Assembly: GCF_004777465.1 (NCBI RefSeq)
Contig: NZ_CP038462.1
Coordinates: forward strand, 2,170,001 to 2,234,000
DNA length: 64,000 nt
Origin: Nocardioides daphniae
GTDB lineage: Bacteria; Actinomycetota; Actinomycetes; Propionibacteriales; Nocardioidaceae
Direction of reading: 5' to 3'
Made by a program: the position numbers and the translations under genes. This document shows, piece after piece, positions 16,972 to 26,609 of this stretch. Position 1 is the first letter of the stretch, and each line of letters begins with the position of its first letter. The notes under the pieces were generated by a model. The model was not told where the DNA came from. It saw only the letters and a program-made list of their open reading frames with translations, and made no database searches.

Positions 16972-17527
16972 TCACTCCTCTGACTCGGCCTCCGCGAGCA
17001 GCTTGCGCTGGAGCTCGTCCTTGGTCATCCCGGAGGTGCCCTCGAGCTCCATGTTGCGGGCCTGCTGCTGGACCTCGGCACGGGTGATGTCGCCCGGTCC
17101 GGCGCCCAGATGCTCCTCGCGGGACGTCAGGAACGCCTCGCCCAGTTCCTGGAGGCGGTCGTCGTCGAGCCGCTCACGCAGGTGCGGCAGGACCGTCTCC
17201 TCCTCCTCCTCGAGGGGTGGGTGACGGCCTCGGCGACCTCGGCCAGCAGCTCGGCGAACTCGGCGCTGTCGGGGTCGCACGCCTGCAGGCGCTCGACCAG
17301 GCGGTCGGCCTCGACGTGCTCCTCCTGGCTGTGCGCCACGTCGTCGGCGCCGTCGGCCGCGGAGGCCGCCGGGTAGACCTCGTTCTCCTCGGCGCGGCTG
17401 TGCGCGGTGAGCAGCGTGGCGAAGACCGGCAGCACCGTCGCCCGGCTGGTGGGGTCGGACTCCATCTGGGCGAGCATCCGCTCGAACTCGCGGTGGTCCT
17501 TCATGATCAGTCGACGACATCACTCAT
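16972..17527 (-). CDS. Hemerythrin-like HHE domain protein with Rho-type C-terminal helix (two frameshifts)
   Basis: The inferred protein starts MSDVVD at 17527 and continues, after one apparently lost base near 17514, as IMKDHREFERMLAQME. The HHE-cation-binding ligands are visible: MKDHREF, then AHSRAEENEVYP and HSQEEHVEAD. Near 17214 a C run appears one base short; beyond it the frame continues EEEEETVLPHLRERL and a C-terminal LEGTSGMTKDELQRKLL helix-extended tail resembling a Rho N-terminal/SAP-like motif. Such proteins bind a diiron center and respond to oxygen, NO or oxidants. It lies within a block of redox and catalase genes. Confidence 0.8.
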
Positions 17528-17592
17528 GGCTGTTCCTCTGTTCATCGGGGCGCTGCGTGCGACTGACGGCTTCCTACCCGCGCTCCGGCACC

Positions 17593-17621
17593 CTCATGCC
17601 TCGGAACGCTCATGCCTCGGA
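17593..17621. repeat. 13-bp direct repeat CTCATGCCTCGGA
   Basis: Two exact copies 16 bases apart (17593-17605 and 17609-17621), with a weaker third at ~17641 (CTCGTGCCTCG). They lie between the ends/starts of two minus-strand genes, just upstream of the hemerythrin gene. Significance unknown. Confidence 0.7.
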
Positions 17622-17625
17622 GCTC

Positions 17626-18309
17626 TCAGGGCCCAGCACCCTCGTGCCTCGCGGAGTCCCCGCGGCTCCTGCGGGCGCGGGCGTAGGCAGGGGCCCGCAG
17701 GAGGGCCACCCAGGGGTAGATCCCGAGCCCGGGCGGGGAGGACAGGACCGGGTCGAAGGAGACGTGCGCCTCAGAGCGCTGCACCAGCTCCAGGTGGGCG
17801 AAGTCGACCCAGCCGCGCAGGCCCCGGGCGTACGCCAGCGTGTAGCGGGTGCTGGTCTCGGATCCGCTGCCACCCTCGGGCACTGCCCGCAGGAACAACG
17901 GACCCACCGGGGTGCGGTAGGGAAGCAACGTCGTCAGTCCGCTCTGGTGGGCGGCCAGCGTCGGCAGCAGGACGAAGCGGGTGAGGGGACCTGCTCCGGT
18001 GGTGGCGAGGAGGACGTCGGCGTCCCCCTCGTCCGACAGGCGGATCGCCAGGCCGGCGATGTCCCACGTCAAGGACGGCAGCCCGATGGCGGCGGAGAGC
18101 CGGACGAGGACCGCGTCCTCGCCCGGCTCGTCCAGCCAGACGACGCCCGTGGCCGAGGCCGGGTTGCCGCTCCGGACGAGGCGGCCCTGCCAGACCTCGC
18201 CCCGGGGGTGGAGGGGCTTGGCCCGGCTCCGCAGCGCGGCCAGGCCGGCGGTGGCGCCCGAGAGGACCCCACCACCCAGCCTGGCCACGGCCAGAACGGC
18301 GTCACGCAT
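17626..18309 (-). CDS. Catalase-superfamily-like protein (often annotated phosphodiesterase)
   Basis: 227 residues. I recognise the conserved pattern of actinobacterial proteins with PLHPRGEVWQG, TGVVWLDEPGEDAVLVRLS, an internal GLAIRL segment and TTLLPYRTPVGPLFL. They are annotated variously as phosphodiesterases and assigned to the heme-dependent catalase-like fold; neither activity is established from this sequence. No heme-ligand Tyr motif is evident. It starts seven bases after the catalase stop, and the spacing implies an operon with katE. Confidence 0.65.
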   Translation of the reverse strand: MRDAVLAVARLGGGVLSGATAGLAALRSRAKPLHPRGEVWQGRLVRSGNPASATGVVWLDEPGEDAVLVRLSAAIGLPSLTWDIAGLAIRLSDEGDADVLLATTGAGPLTRFVLLPTLAAHQSGLTTLLPYRTPVGPLFLRAVPEGGSGSETSTRYTLAYARGLRGWVDFAHLELVQRSEAHVSFDPVLSSPPGLGIYPWVALLRAPAYARARRSRGDSARHEGAGP

Positions 18310-18315
18310 GGCGGG

Positions 18316-20589
<2,274 letters not shown>

Positions 20590-20672
20590 GCTCGTGCCTC
20601 CGTGTGTCCCGGGGGTGCCGGGGTGTCCGAGTTGGTCCGGTGGATGTCCGGGTGATGGGCGATGGTCGAGCG

Positions 20673-20697
20673 GTACCCCCTCGAGGGGAGGCCAAAC
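20673..20697 (-). promoter_or_regulatory. SigF/SigB-type promoter of katE
   Basis: On the minus strand, a perfect GTTT, 15 bases, then GGGTAC, ~84 bases before the katE ATG. Both boxes match the consensus for SigB/SigF-family factors. Confidence 0.7.
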
Positions 20698-20772
20698 CAC
20701 ACGCTGCGGTCGGCCCGGGGAAGGGCTGGCCCCGGTGGCGCTCCGCCCGCGGGGCTTGATTGGGTGGGGCCC

Positions 20773-21300
20773 ATGCAGTGCCTGATCCTCATCGACCTCC
20801 AGGAAGACTTCTTCAACCCTCCGCCCATGCGGCCGCAGCGCGCCGGCGTCGTGGAGGCCGCCCACGAGTGGGTCGCCTGGGCGCGCAAGCGGTCACTGCC
20901 CGTCATTGAGGTGCGGACGGTCAACCCGCTCGACCCGGCCACCTGGGCGCTCAACATGCGCGAGGACGGCCAGCCGGTCGTGCTGGCCGGCACCGAGGGT
21001 GCGATGCGGCTCCACGAACTCGACTTCGAGCCGGACGCGATCGTCGAGAAGCGTCGCGACGACGCCTTCCACGACACCGGCCTGGGCGACCTGCTCGCCC
21101 GCCCACTCTGTCGACGCGGCGGTGATCGGCGGCGTCTCGACCGAGGCCTGCGTCGCGATGACCGCGGCCTCGGCCTACGCCCACGACATCCGGGTCGCGA
21201 TCGCGGGTGGCGCGGTGGCCTCCCCGGACCTGGAGGCCCACCACCTGGCCCTCGACTGCTGCGCGGGCAGTACCGGCAGCAGGTCATCACCCCGACCTGA
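20773..21300 (+). CDS. Isochorismatase-family cysteine hydrolase (two compensating frameshifts)
   Basis: The N terminus MQCLILIDLQEDFFNP contains the catalytic Asp, followed by EKRRDDAFHDTGL with the conserved Lys position. Between ~21105 and ~21262 the family continues in another frame as VDAAVIGGVSTEACVAMTAA, which holds the nucleophilic Cys. It returns to the original frame to end QYRQQVITPT. One extra base then one lost base explain this. The family hydrolyses amides or vinyl ethers (nicotinamidase-like); the substrate here is unknown. It is divergent from katE, and the katE promoter lies in the shared upstream region. Confidence 0.8.
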   Translation: MQCLILIDLQEDFFNPPPMRPQRAGVVEAAHEWVAWARKRSLPVIEVRTVNPLDPATWALNMREDGQPVVLAGTEGAMRLHELDFEPDAIVEKRRDDAFHDTGLGDLLARPLCRRGGDRRRLDRGLRRDDRGLGLRPRHPGRDRGWRGGLPGPGGPPPGPRLLRGQYRQQVITPT

Positions 21301-21310
21301 GGGCCGCCGG

Positions 21311-21691
21311 TCAGCTGCCGGGGATGCCCGGCAGCGGCGGCTCGGCGATCCTGACCACGCCGACGACGTGGGTGTGCGGCCCGAGCCAGAGGGCACCGAG
21401 GTCGGTGCGCAGCACCGGTCGGCCCCGCTCGAGGCCGAACTCGCCGGCCACCAGCCGCTCCCCCAGGCGTACGACGGCCAGCGCGCCACGGTCGGCGCGA
21501 CGGGAGGGCTCGTAGTGCAGGACCGTGCCGCTCGCCCACCCTCGGCTGAGGAACTCGTCGCCCTCGACCACCGTCTCGCGCAGCTCGACGCTCCCGGCGC
21601 GTCGCGCTCGCGCAGGGCGCGCAGGCTCGTCGGCCGGCCCCTCCCACAGGGGCGCCTGACCCGGGTCGGGCCTCCTCGACTTCGAACGCAC
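21311..21691 (-). CDS. Hypothetical S24/LexA-like beta-barrel protein
   Basis: About 126 residues from the GTG at 21691. The C-terminal half (VVEGDEFLSRGW, then ALAVVRLGERLVAGEFGLE and HTHVVGVVRIAEPP) resembles the fold pattern of S24 peptidase/LexA C-terminal domains but lacks an obvious catalytic Ser-Lys pair. A TAGGGT -10 box ends seven bases before this GTG, favouring a leaderless transcript; another GTG at 21700 is in frame. Function unknown. Confidence 0.5.
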   Translation of the reverse strand: MRSKSRRPDPGQAPLWEGPADEPARPARARRAGSVELRETVVEGDEFLSRGWASGTVLHYEPSRRADRGALAVVRLGERLVAGEFGLERGRPVLRTDLGALWLGPHTHVVGVVRIAEPPLPGIPGS

Positions 21692-21698
21692 GTTCGAC

Positions 21699-21704
21699 AC
21701 CCTA
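21699..21704 (-). promoter_or_regulatory. -10 element of a leaderless gene
   Basis: TAGGGT on the minus strand, seven bases before the GTG at 21691. Confidence 0.45.
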
Positions 21705-21742
21705 CCGTCGGTCGGCTGGGTGCGGGTTGCTTGGATGGCTGC

Positions 21743-22349
21743 ATGCACCATGTCGTCGACCTCGCCCGCCCCGCGCCCGTGGTGGCGCCGGAGCTCCTCG
21801 GCTGCCGGCTGACCAGCCACAGCCCCGACGGCGACGTGACGCTCGTGCTCACCGAGGTCGAGGCGTACGAGGGCGCGTCGACCCGGCCTCGCACGCGCAC
21901 CGCGGGGAGACGCCGCGCAACGCCGTGATGTTCGGCCCCGCCGGCCACGCCTACGTCTACCGCTCGCACGGCCTGCACTGGTGCCTCAACGTCGTGACCG
22001 GGACGCCCGGGGCCGCGAGCGCCGTCCTGCTGCGCGCCGGGCGCGTCGTCGACGGCGAGCTCCTCGCTCGTACGCGGCGCGGGGCCCACGTGGCCCACCG
22101 CTCGCTGGCGCGCGGGCCCGGCAACCTCGGACAGGCCCTCGGCATCACCGGGGACGACACCGGGAGCCATCTCCTGGAAGGGCCACGCCTCCGTCTCCAG
22201 CTCACTCCCGACCCGGACGAGGTCAGAGCCGAGGTGCTCAGCGGCCCGCGCGTCGGGGTCAGCCGGGCCGCCGACCTGCCGTGGCGCTTCTGGTGGGCAG
22301 GTGAGCCGACGGTGTCGGCCTACCGGCGCTCGCCCCGCGACCGCGGTAG
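21743..22349 (+). CDS. 3-methyladenine DNA glycosylase, AAG/MPG family (frameshifted)
   Basis: A base-excision repair enzyme removing alkylated purines. From the ATG at 21743 the frame gives [20 protein letters not shown] and [13 protein letters not shown]. Near 21882 it must shift by one base to continue [20 protein letters not shown] (expected motif) and [18 protein letters not shown], ending near [16 protein letters not shown]. The shifted frame has no stop before the next gene; a TAG in another frame at 22347-22349 is the likely original end, implying another small indel there. About 200 residues, normal length. Confidence 0.8.
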
Positions 22350-22401
22350 AGCCCACCCCACGTGCCTGACACGGGGTATTCCGCAGGCCCGGCGACCGTC
22401 C

Positions 22402-22407
22402 TACTGT
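22402..22407 (+). promoter_or_regulatory. -10 element for the VOC-family gene
   Basis: TACTGT ends six bases before the ATG at 22414. Its presence supports an independent leaderless gene rather than a fusion with the glycosylase frame. Confidence 0.5.
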
Positions 22408-22413
22408 CGAGGC

Positions 22414-22812
22414 ATGAGCCTGGTCGTCCACTTCGAGATCCACGCCTCCGAGCCCCAACGGCTGATCGACTTCTACAGCGACGTCTTCGGCTGGTCCTTC
22501 AGCCGGTTCGGCGACTCCCCCTACTGGGTGATCGACACCGGGGAGCGCTCGATCCGCAACGAGGGTGAGCCCGGCTTCGGGATCAACGGCGGACTGGTGC
22601 AGCGCGAGGGGCCGGCCCCCGAGCCGGGTGCACCCGTGGCCGGAGCCAACCTGGTGGTCGGCACCGACGACGTCGACGCCCTGCATGCCAAGGCGCTCGC
22701 CGCCGGCGCGACCGAGGCCATGGGGTTGACCGACATGGAGGGCGTCGGGCGGCTGGGCTACGTCATCGACCCCGACGGCAACATGATCGGGATGATCGCG
22801 CCCACCATGTGA
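22414..22812 (+). CDS. VOC/glyoxalase-family protein
   Basis: 132 residues with the paired beta-alpha-beta-beta-beta pattern of the vicinal oxygen chelate fold: VVHFEIHASEPQRLIDFYSD, then GDSPYWVIDTGE, and a second module ending DPDGNMIGMIAP. Members include glyoxalases, dioxygenases and resistance proteins; the ligand set here (His at the first strand, Glu missing or unclear) does not fix the activity. It reads in the same frame as the upstream glycosylase sequence but has its own promoter-like box and start. Confidence 0.8.
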   Translation: MSLVVHFEIHASEPQRLIDFYSDVFGWSFSRFGDSPYWVIDTGERSIRNEGEPGFGINGGLVQREGPAPEPGAPVAGANLVVGTDDVDALHAKALAAGATEAMGLTDMEGVGRLGYVIDPDGNMIGMIAPTM

Positions 22813-22842
22813 GTCGCCCGGCGCCGCGCCTGTCGCGCGCCG

Positions 22843-23448
22843 TCAGTTGGCGAGCGCCCGGGCGACGAAGTCGCGGATCAGCTCTGACGACTTCTCCCCC
22901 GGCGCGACCTCGACGCCGCTGGAGACGTCGACGCCCCAGGGACGGACGGTCGCGACGGCCTCGGCGACGTTGTCGGGCGTCAGTCCACCGGCGACCAGCC
23001 AGTGCCCGTCTGGGGCCCGGGAGGCCAGGGCGGAGAGGTCCCACCGCTCCCCCGAGCCCGGCTTCGGCGCGTCCAGGAGGAGCACCTCCTCGCCCAGCGC
23101 CCCCACCTCGAGCAGCGGGTCGAGGTCGAGGGAGGTCGCCCGCCACACCCGCGGCACGATCTCCAGGGCGGCGGCGAAGTCGGCCTCGTCGTAGGCGGGA
23201 CCGTGCAGCTGGACCACGTCGAAGCCCAGTCGCACGGCCGTGCGAGCCGCCTCGACGGCAGGCATGTCGTTGACCACGAGGACGGTGTCGACCCGCCCGC
23301 CCGCCTCGGCCAGGACCGCCCGGGCCTCGTCATCGGTGGCCCGGCGCGAGCTGGTCGCGTTCATCACGACGCCCACCGCCTGCGCCCCCGCCTCGACGGC
23401 GACACGGGCGTGCTCGGCGGTGCGCAGGCCGCAGATCTTCACGTACAC
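22843..23448 (-). CDS. trpF: Phosphoribosylanthranilate isomerase
   Basis: 201 residues. It catalyses the Amadori rearrangement in tryptophan biosynthesis in a TIM barrel. Motifs seen: N-terminal VYVKICGLRTAEHA (catalytic Cys), GVVMNATSSRR, LGFDVVQLHG, LLLDAPKPGSGERWDL (catalytic Asp), WLVAGGLTPDNVAEAV and GVDVSSGVE. The GTG at 23448 is preferred because family members start at the first beta strand and AGAGG lies nine bases upstream; an ATG at 23457 is possible. No other trp gene is nearby. Convergent with the VOC gene. Confidence 0.93.
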   Translation of the reverse strand: MYVKICGLRTAEHARVAVEAGAQAVGVVMNATSSRRATDDEARAVLAEAGGRVDTVLVVNDMPAVEAARTAVRLGFDVVQLHGPAYDEADFAAALEIVPRVWRATSLDLDPLLEVGALGEEVLLLDAPKPGSGERWDLSALASRAPDGHWLVAGGLTPDNVAEAVATVRPWGVDVSSGVEVAPGEKSSELIRDFVARALAN

Positions 23449-23586
23449 GTCGCCCATCCTCTCAGGCGCGTCCACGCGCCCCGTCACGTCGTCGTCGCCG
23501 AAGCGACCACCCCCATTCACCTGGGTCATGCCACCGGGACACCCGCACCCCCGACGGTGGCTCCAGACACCTCACCTAGGAGAAGC

Positions 23587-26529
23587 ATGTCCAGACGCAT
23601 CAGTCGCGGCCTCGCCGGAGTAGCCGCCGCGGCCCTCGCCTCGTCGCTCGTCCCGACGCTGGCCTCCGCCACCGCCCACGGCTCCCCCGGCGGTGACCGG
23701 CCTGCGGCCCAGGGTGCCGACGCCGGCGCCGGCACCACCGCGGGCGCCGGCACAGGCACAACGGCCTTCCACCGCACCGCCACCTACGCCGTGCACCAGA
23801 ACCTGCCCGCCGACGTGCCTGCCTCCTCCGAGACCGTCGCGGAGATCTCCGCGGTCTCCGAGGACGGCAACACGCTGGTCTACACCGACGCCCCGGGCAA
23901 GCGGATCGGCTTCCTGGACATCACCGACCCTGCCCGCCCCGAGGGCCAGGGCAGCGTGGCGCTCTCGACCTTCGGTCACGCCGACGACCAGCCCACCTCG
24001 GTGGCGGTCCACCGCGACCACGTGCTCGTCGTCGTCGACTCCAGCGGCGGCGACTTCGCCGCTCCCTCCGGCCGTCTCGACGTGGTGCGGATGGGCGACG
24101 GCCGCCGGGTGGCCAGCATCGACCTCGGAGGCCAGCCCGACTCGATCGCGATCAGCAAGGACGGGGCATACGCCGCGATCGCGATGGAGAACCAGCGCGA
24201 CGAGGAGGCCAGGCCGGTCGGCGGAGCGAAGGGCGACCTGCCCCAGGCGCCGGCCGGCTTCATCCAGGTCGTCGACCTGACGGGCGCCCCCTCCTCCTGG
24301 GCAGCGACGCCGGTCTCGTTGACGAACCCCGACGGCAGCGCGCTGCCCGCCCTGACCTCCGCCGGGCTCGACGCTCCGCAGGACCCCGAGCCCGAGTACG
24401 TCTCCATCAACGGCGACAACGTCCTGGCCGTGACGCTCCAGGAGAACAACGGCGTCGTCCTGGTCGACCTCCCCACCCGTCGAGTGACCAGCGCCTTCAC
24501 GGCGGGCACCGCGTCGGTGTCGGGCCTCGACACGAAGAAGGACGGCAGGATCGACCTGAGCGGCTCGATCACCGACGTCCCCCGCGAGCCCGACGCGATC
24601 GGCTGGATCGACGACCGCTACGTCGCCACCGCCAACGAGGGCGACTGGAAGGGCGGCACCCGCGGCTGGACGGTCTTCGACACCACCACGGGCAGGCCCG
24701 TCTGGGACGCCGGCGCCTCGTTCGCCGACGAGGTCGTGCGACTGGGGCTGCACAACGAGGACCGGGCCGGCAAGAAGGGCCCCGAGCCCGAGGGACTGAC
24801 CCTCGGAACCTTCGGCGGTGTGCGCTACGCCTTCGTCGGCTCGGAGCGCTCCAACGTGGTGCTCGCCTACGACATGACCGACCCACTCGCGCCGCGCTAC
24901 GTGCAGGCACTCCCCGCCACCAACGGCCCCGAGGGCCTGCTCGCCATCGAGTCGCGCGACCTCCTGGCGATCTCGTCGGAGACCGACGACGCCGCGGCCG
25001 GGGTCCGGGCCGCGGTCCAGCTCTACGAGCGCGGGCCCGGCGAGGCCGCCTTCCCGTCGATCCGGTCGGCTGACGTCCAGGGCAAGCCCGTCGGCTGGAC
25101 GGCTTTGGGCGCGCTGGCCGCCGACGTCACCCGCCCGGGCACGGTCCACGCGGCCTCCGACGCCGCCCTCGGCGTGGCCCAGCTCTACACCGTCGACGTG
25201 ACCCGGACCCCGGCCGTCATCACCGACGCCCGCGCGGTGACCGTCGGTGGCGCGCCCGCCACGATCGACGTCGAGGGGCTCGCCGCCCGCTCGGACGGCG
25301 GTTTCTGGTTGGCCGTCGAGGGCGCGAAGGGCGCCGACAACAAGGTGCTGCGTACGAACGCCGCTGGCGAGGTCGTCGAGACCGTCGCGCTCCCGGCCGA
25401 GGTGACCAGCAAGGTCGGGAAGTGGGGCCTCGAGGGCGTGACCACGACCCACGACGCCGAGGGTGAGCACCTCTGGGTCGCGTTGCAGCGCCCGCTGTGG
25501 ACCGACGGCGCGTCACCCACCGAGCCGCTGGAGGGCGAGAACACCGTCCGCCTGGGTCGCTACGACGTCGCCGACGCCTCCTGGCACTGGTACGGCTACC
25601 GCCTGGAGTCGCCGCGCCGTGACGGTGGCGACTGGATGGGCCTGTCGGAGATCGTCGCCGTCGACGCCGACACGCTCGCCGTCATCGAGCGCGACAAGCT
25701 CAACGGTCCCCGGGCGAGGGTCAAGCGGATCTACACCGTCGACGTCCCCGCCGGTGACCCGACCGGCCTCCCGGTGCTGCGCAAGGAGCTCGCGTACGAC
25801 GTGCTCCCCGACCTTCGCGCGACCCGCGGGTGGACCCAGGAGAAGCTCGAGGGGCTCACGATTGCCGCCGACGGCCAGGTCTACGCCGTCACCGACAACG
25901 ACGGCCTCAAGGACGCGACCGGGGAGACCGTCTTCCTCCGCCTGGGCGCGGCGCGGGACGTCTTCGCCCGCACCCTGGCCACGACCACCACGCTGGAGGC
26001 GCCGCGGACCGTGCGTGCCGGCAAGGCCCTCACGGTGACCGCGTCGGTGAGCGCCGGTTCGGGCGTCCCGACCACCGGCACGGTGACGCTGCGCGACGGC
26101 ACCCGCACGCTGGGCACGGCGCAGGTGAAGGACGGCAGGGCGGTCTTCACCGTCACCGACCTGCCAGCCGGTCGACGGGCGCTGCGGGCGACGTACGCCG
26201 GTGGCCCGCGCAGCGGCGAGAGCTCGGCGACGGCGTCGGTCACCGTCACCAAGGCACCGGCCCGGCTGCGGATCACCGCACCCAGCACGGTGAAGGTCGG
26301 CGAGCCGACCAGGGTCACGGTCCGTGTGCACGCCCCCGGCCTGGTGCCGGGCGGGCGGGTGCGGATCACCGACGGCGGCAAGGTGCTGGCCACGGTGAGG
26401 CTGCACCAGGGCTCGGCGTCGGCGAAGGTGCGGCTCACGGGGAAGCGGCTGCACCGGGTGAAGGTCACGTACGCCGGTGACGCGCGCACGAAGGGTGCCT
26501 CACGGACCGTGCGGATCCGGGTGCGGTGA
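23587..26529 (+). CDS. Secreted esterase-like phytase-family protein with C-terminal Ig-like domains
   Basis: 980 residues. A Sec signal peptide (residues 1-28, SRRISRGLAGVAAAALASS ending ASA-T) is followed by a beta-propeller-rich region with repeats such as PTSVAVHRDHVLVVVDSS and EYVSINGDNVLAVTLQENNG. A phytase-like esterase domain follows (WTQEKLEGLTIAADGQVYAV). The last ~190 residues are two Ig-like repeats ending in a basic tail. GGAGAAGC precedes the ATG. Secretion and repeats fit an extracellular phosphate or ester scavenger. It is a single gene closed by a terminator. Confidence 0.85.
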   Translation: MSRRISRGLAGVAAAALASSLVPTLASATAHGSPGGDRPAAQGADAGAGTTAGAGTGTTAFHRTATYAVHQNLPADVPASSETVAEISAVSEDGNTLVYTDAPGKRIGFLDITDPARPEGQGSVALSTFGHADDQPTSVAVHRDHVLVVVDSSGGDFAAPSGRLDVVRMGDGRRVASIDLGGQPDSIAISKDGAYAAIAMENQRDEEARPVGGAKGDLPQAPAGFIQVVDLTGAPSSWAATPVSLTNPDGSALPALTSAGLDAPQDPEPEYVSINGDNVLAVTLQENNGVVLVDLPTRRVTSAFTAGTASVSGLDTKKDGRIDLSGSITDVPREPDAIGWIDDRYVATANEGDWKGGTRGWTVFDTTTGRPVWDAGASFADEVVRLGLHNEDRAGKKGPEPEGLTLGTFGGVRYAFVGSERSNVVLAYDMTDPLAPRYVQALPATNGPEGLLAIESRDLLAISSETDDAAAGVRAAVQLYERGPGEAAFPSIRSADVQGKPVGWTALGALAADVTRPGTVHAASDAALGVAQLYTVDVTRTPAVITDARAVTVGGAPATIDVEGLAARSDGGFWLAVEGAKGADNKVLRTNAAGEVVETVALPAEVTSKVGKWGLEGVTTTHDAEGEHLWVALQRPLWTDGASPTEPLEGENTVRLGRYDVADASWHWYGYRLESPRRDGGDWMGLSEIVAVDADTLAVIERDKLNGPRARVKRIYTVDVPAGDPTGLPVLRKELAYDVLPDLRATRGWTQEKLEGLTIAADGQVYAVTDNDGLKDATGETVFLRLGAARDVFARTLATTTTLEAPRTVRAGKALTVTASVSAGSGVPTTGTVTLRDGTRTLGTAQVKDGRAVFTVTDLPAGRRALRATYAGGPRSGESSATASVTVTKAPARLRITAPSTVKVGEPTRVTVRVHAPGLVPGGRVRITDGGKVLATVRLHQGSASAKVRLTGKRLHRVKVTYAGDARTKGASRTVRIRVR

Positions 26530-26552
26530 GGCAGGCGTACCGGTGATGCGCG

Positions 26553-26584
26553 ACGACCCCTCGGGCAGCCGCCCGAGGGGTCGT
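26553..26584 (+). terminator. Hairpin terminator between convergent genes
   Basis: A perfect 14-bp stem, ACGACCCCTCGGGC with GCCCGAGGGGTCGT, around an AGCC loop, 24 bases past the phytase-like gene. Confidence 0.85.
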
Positions 26585-26609
26585 TCCACGTGGTGGTGCG
26601 GCGTCCGCC

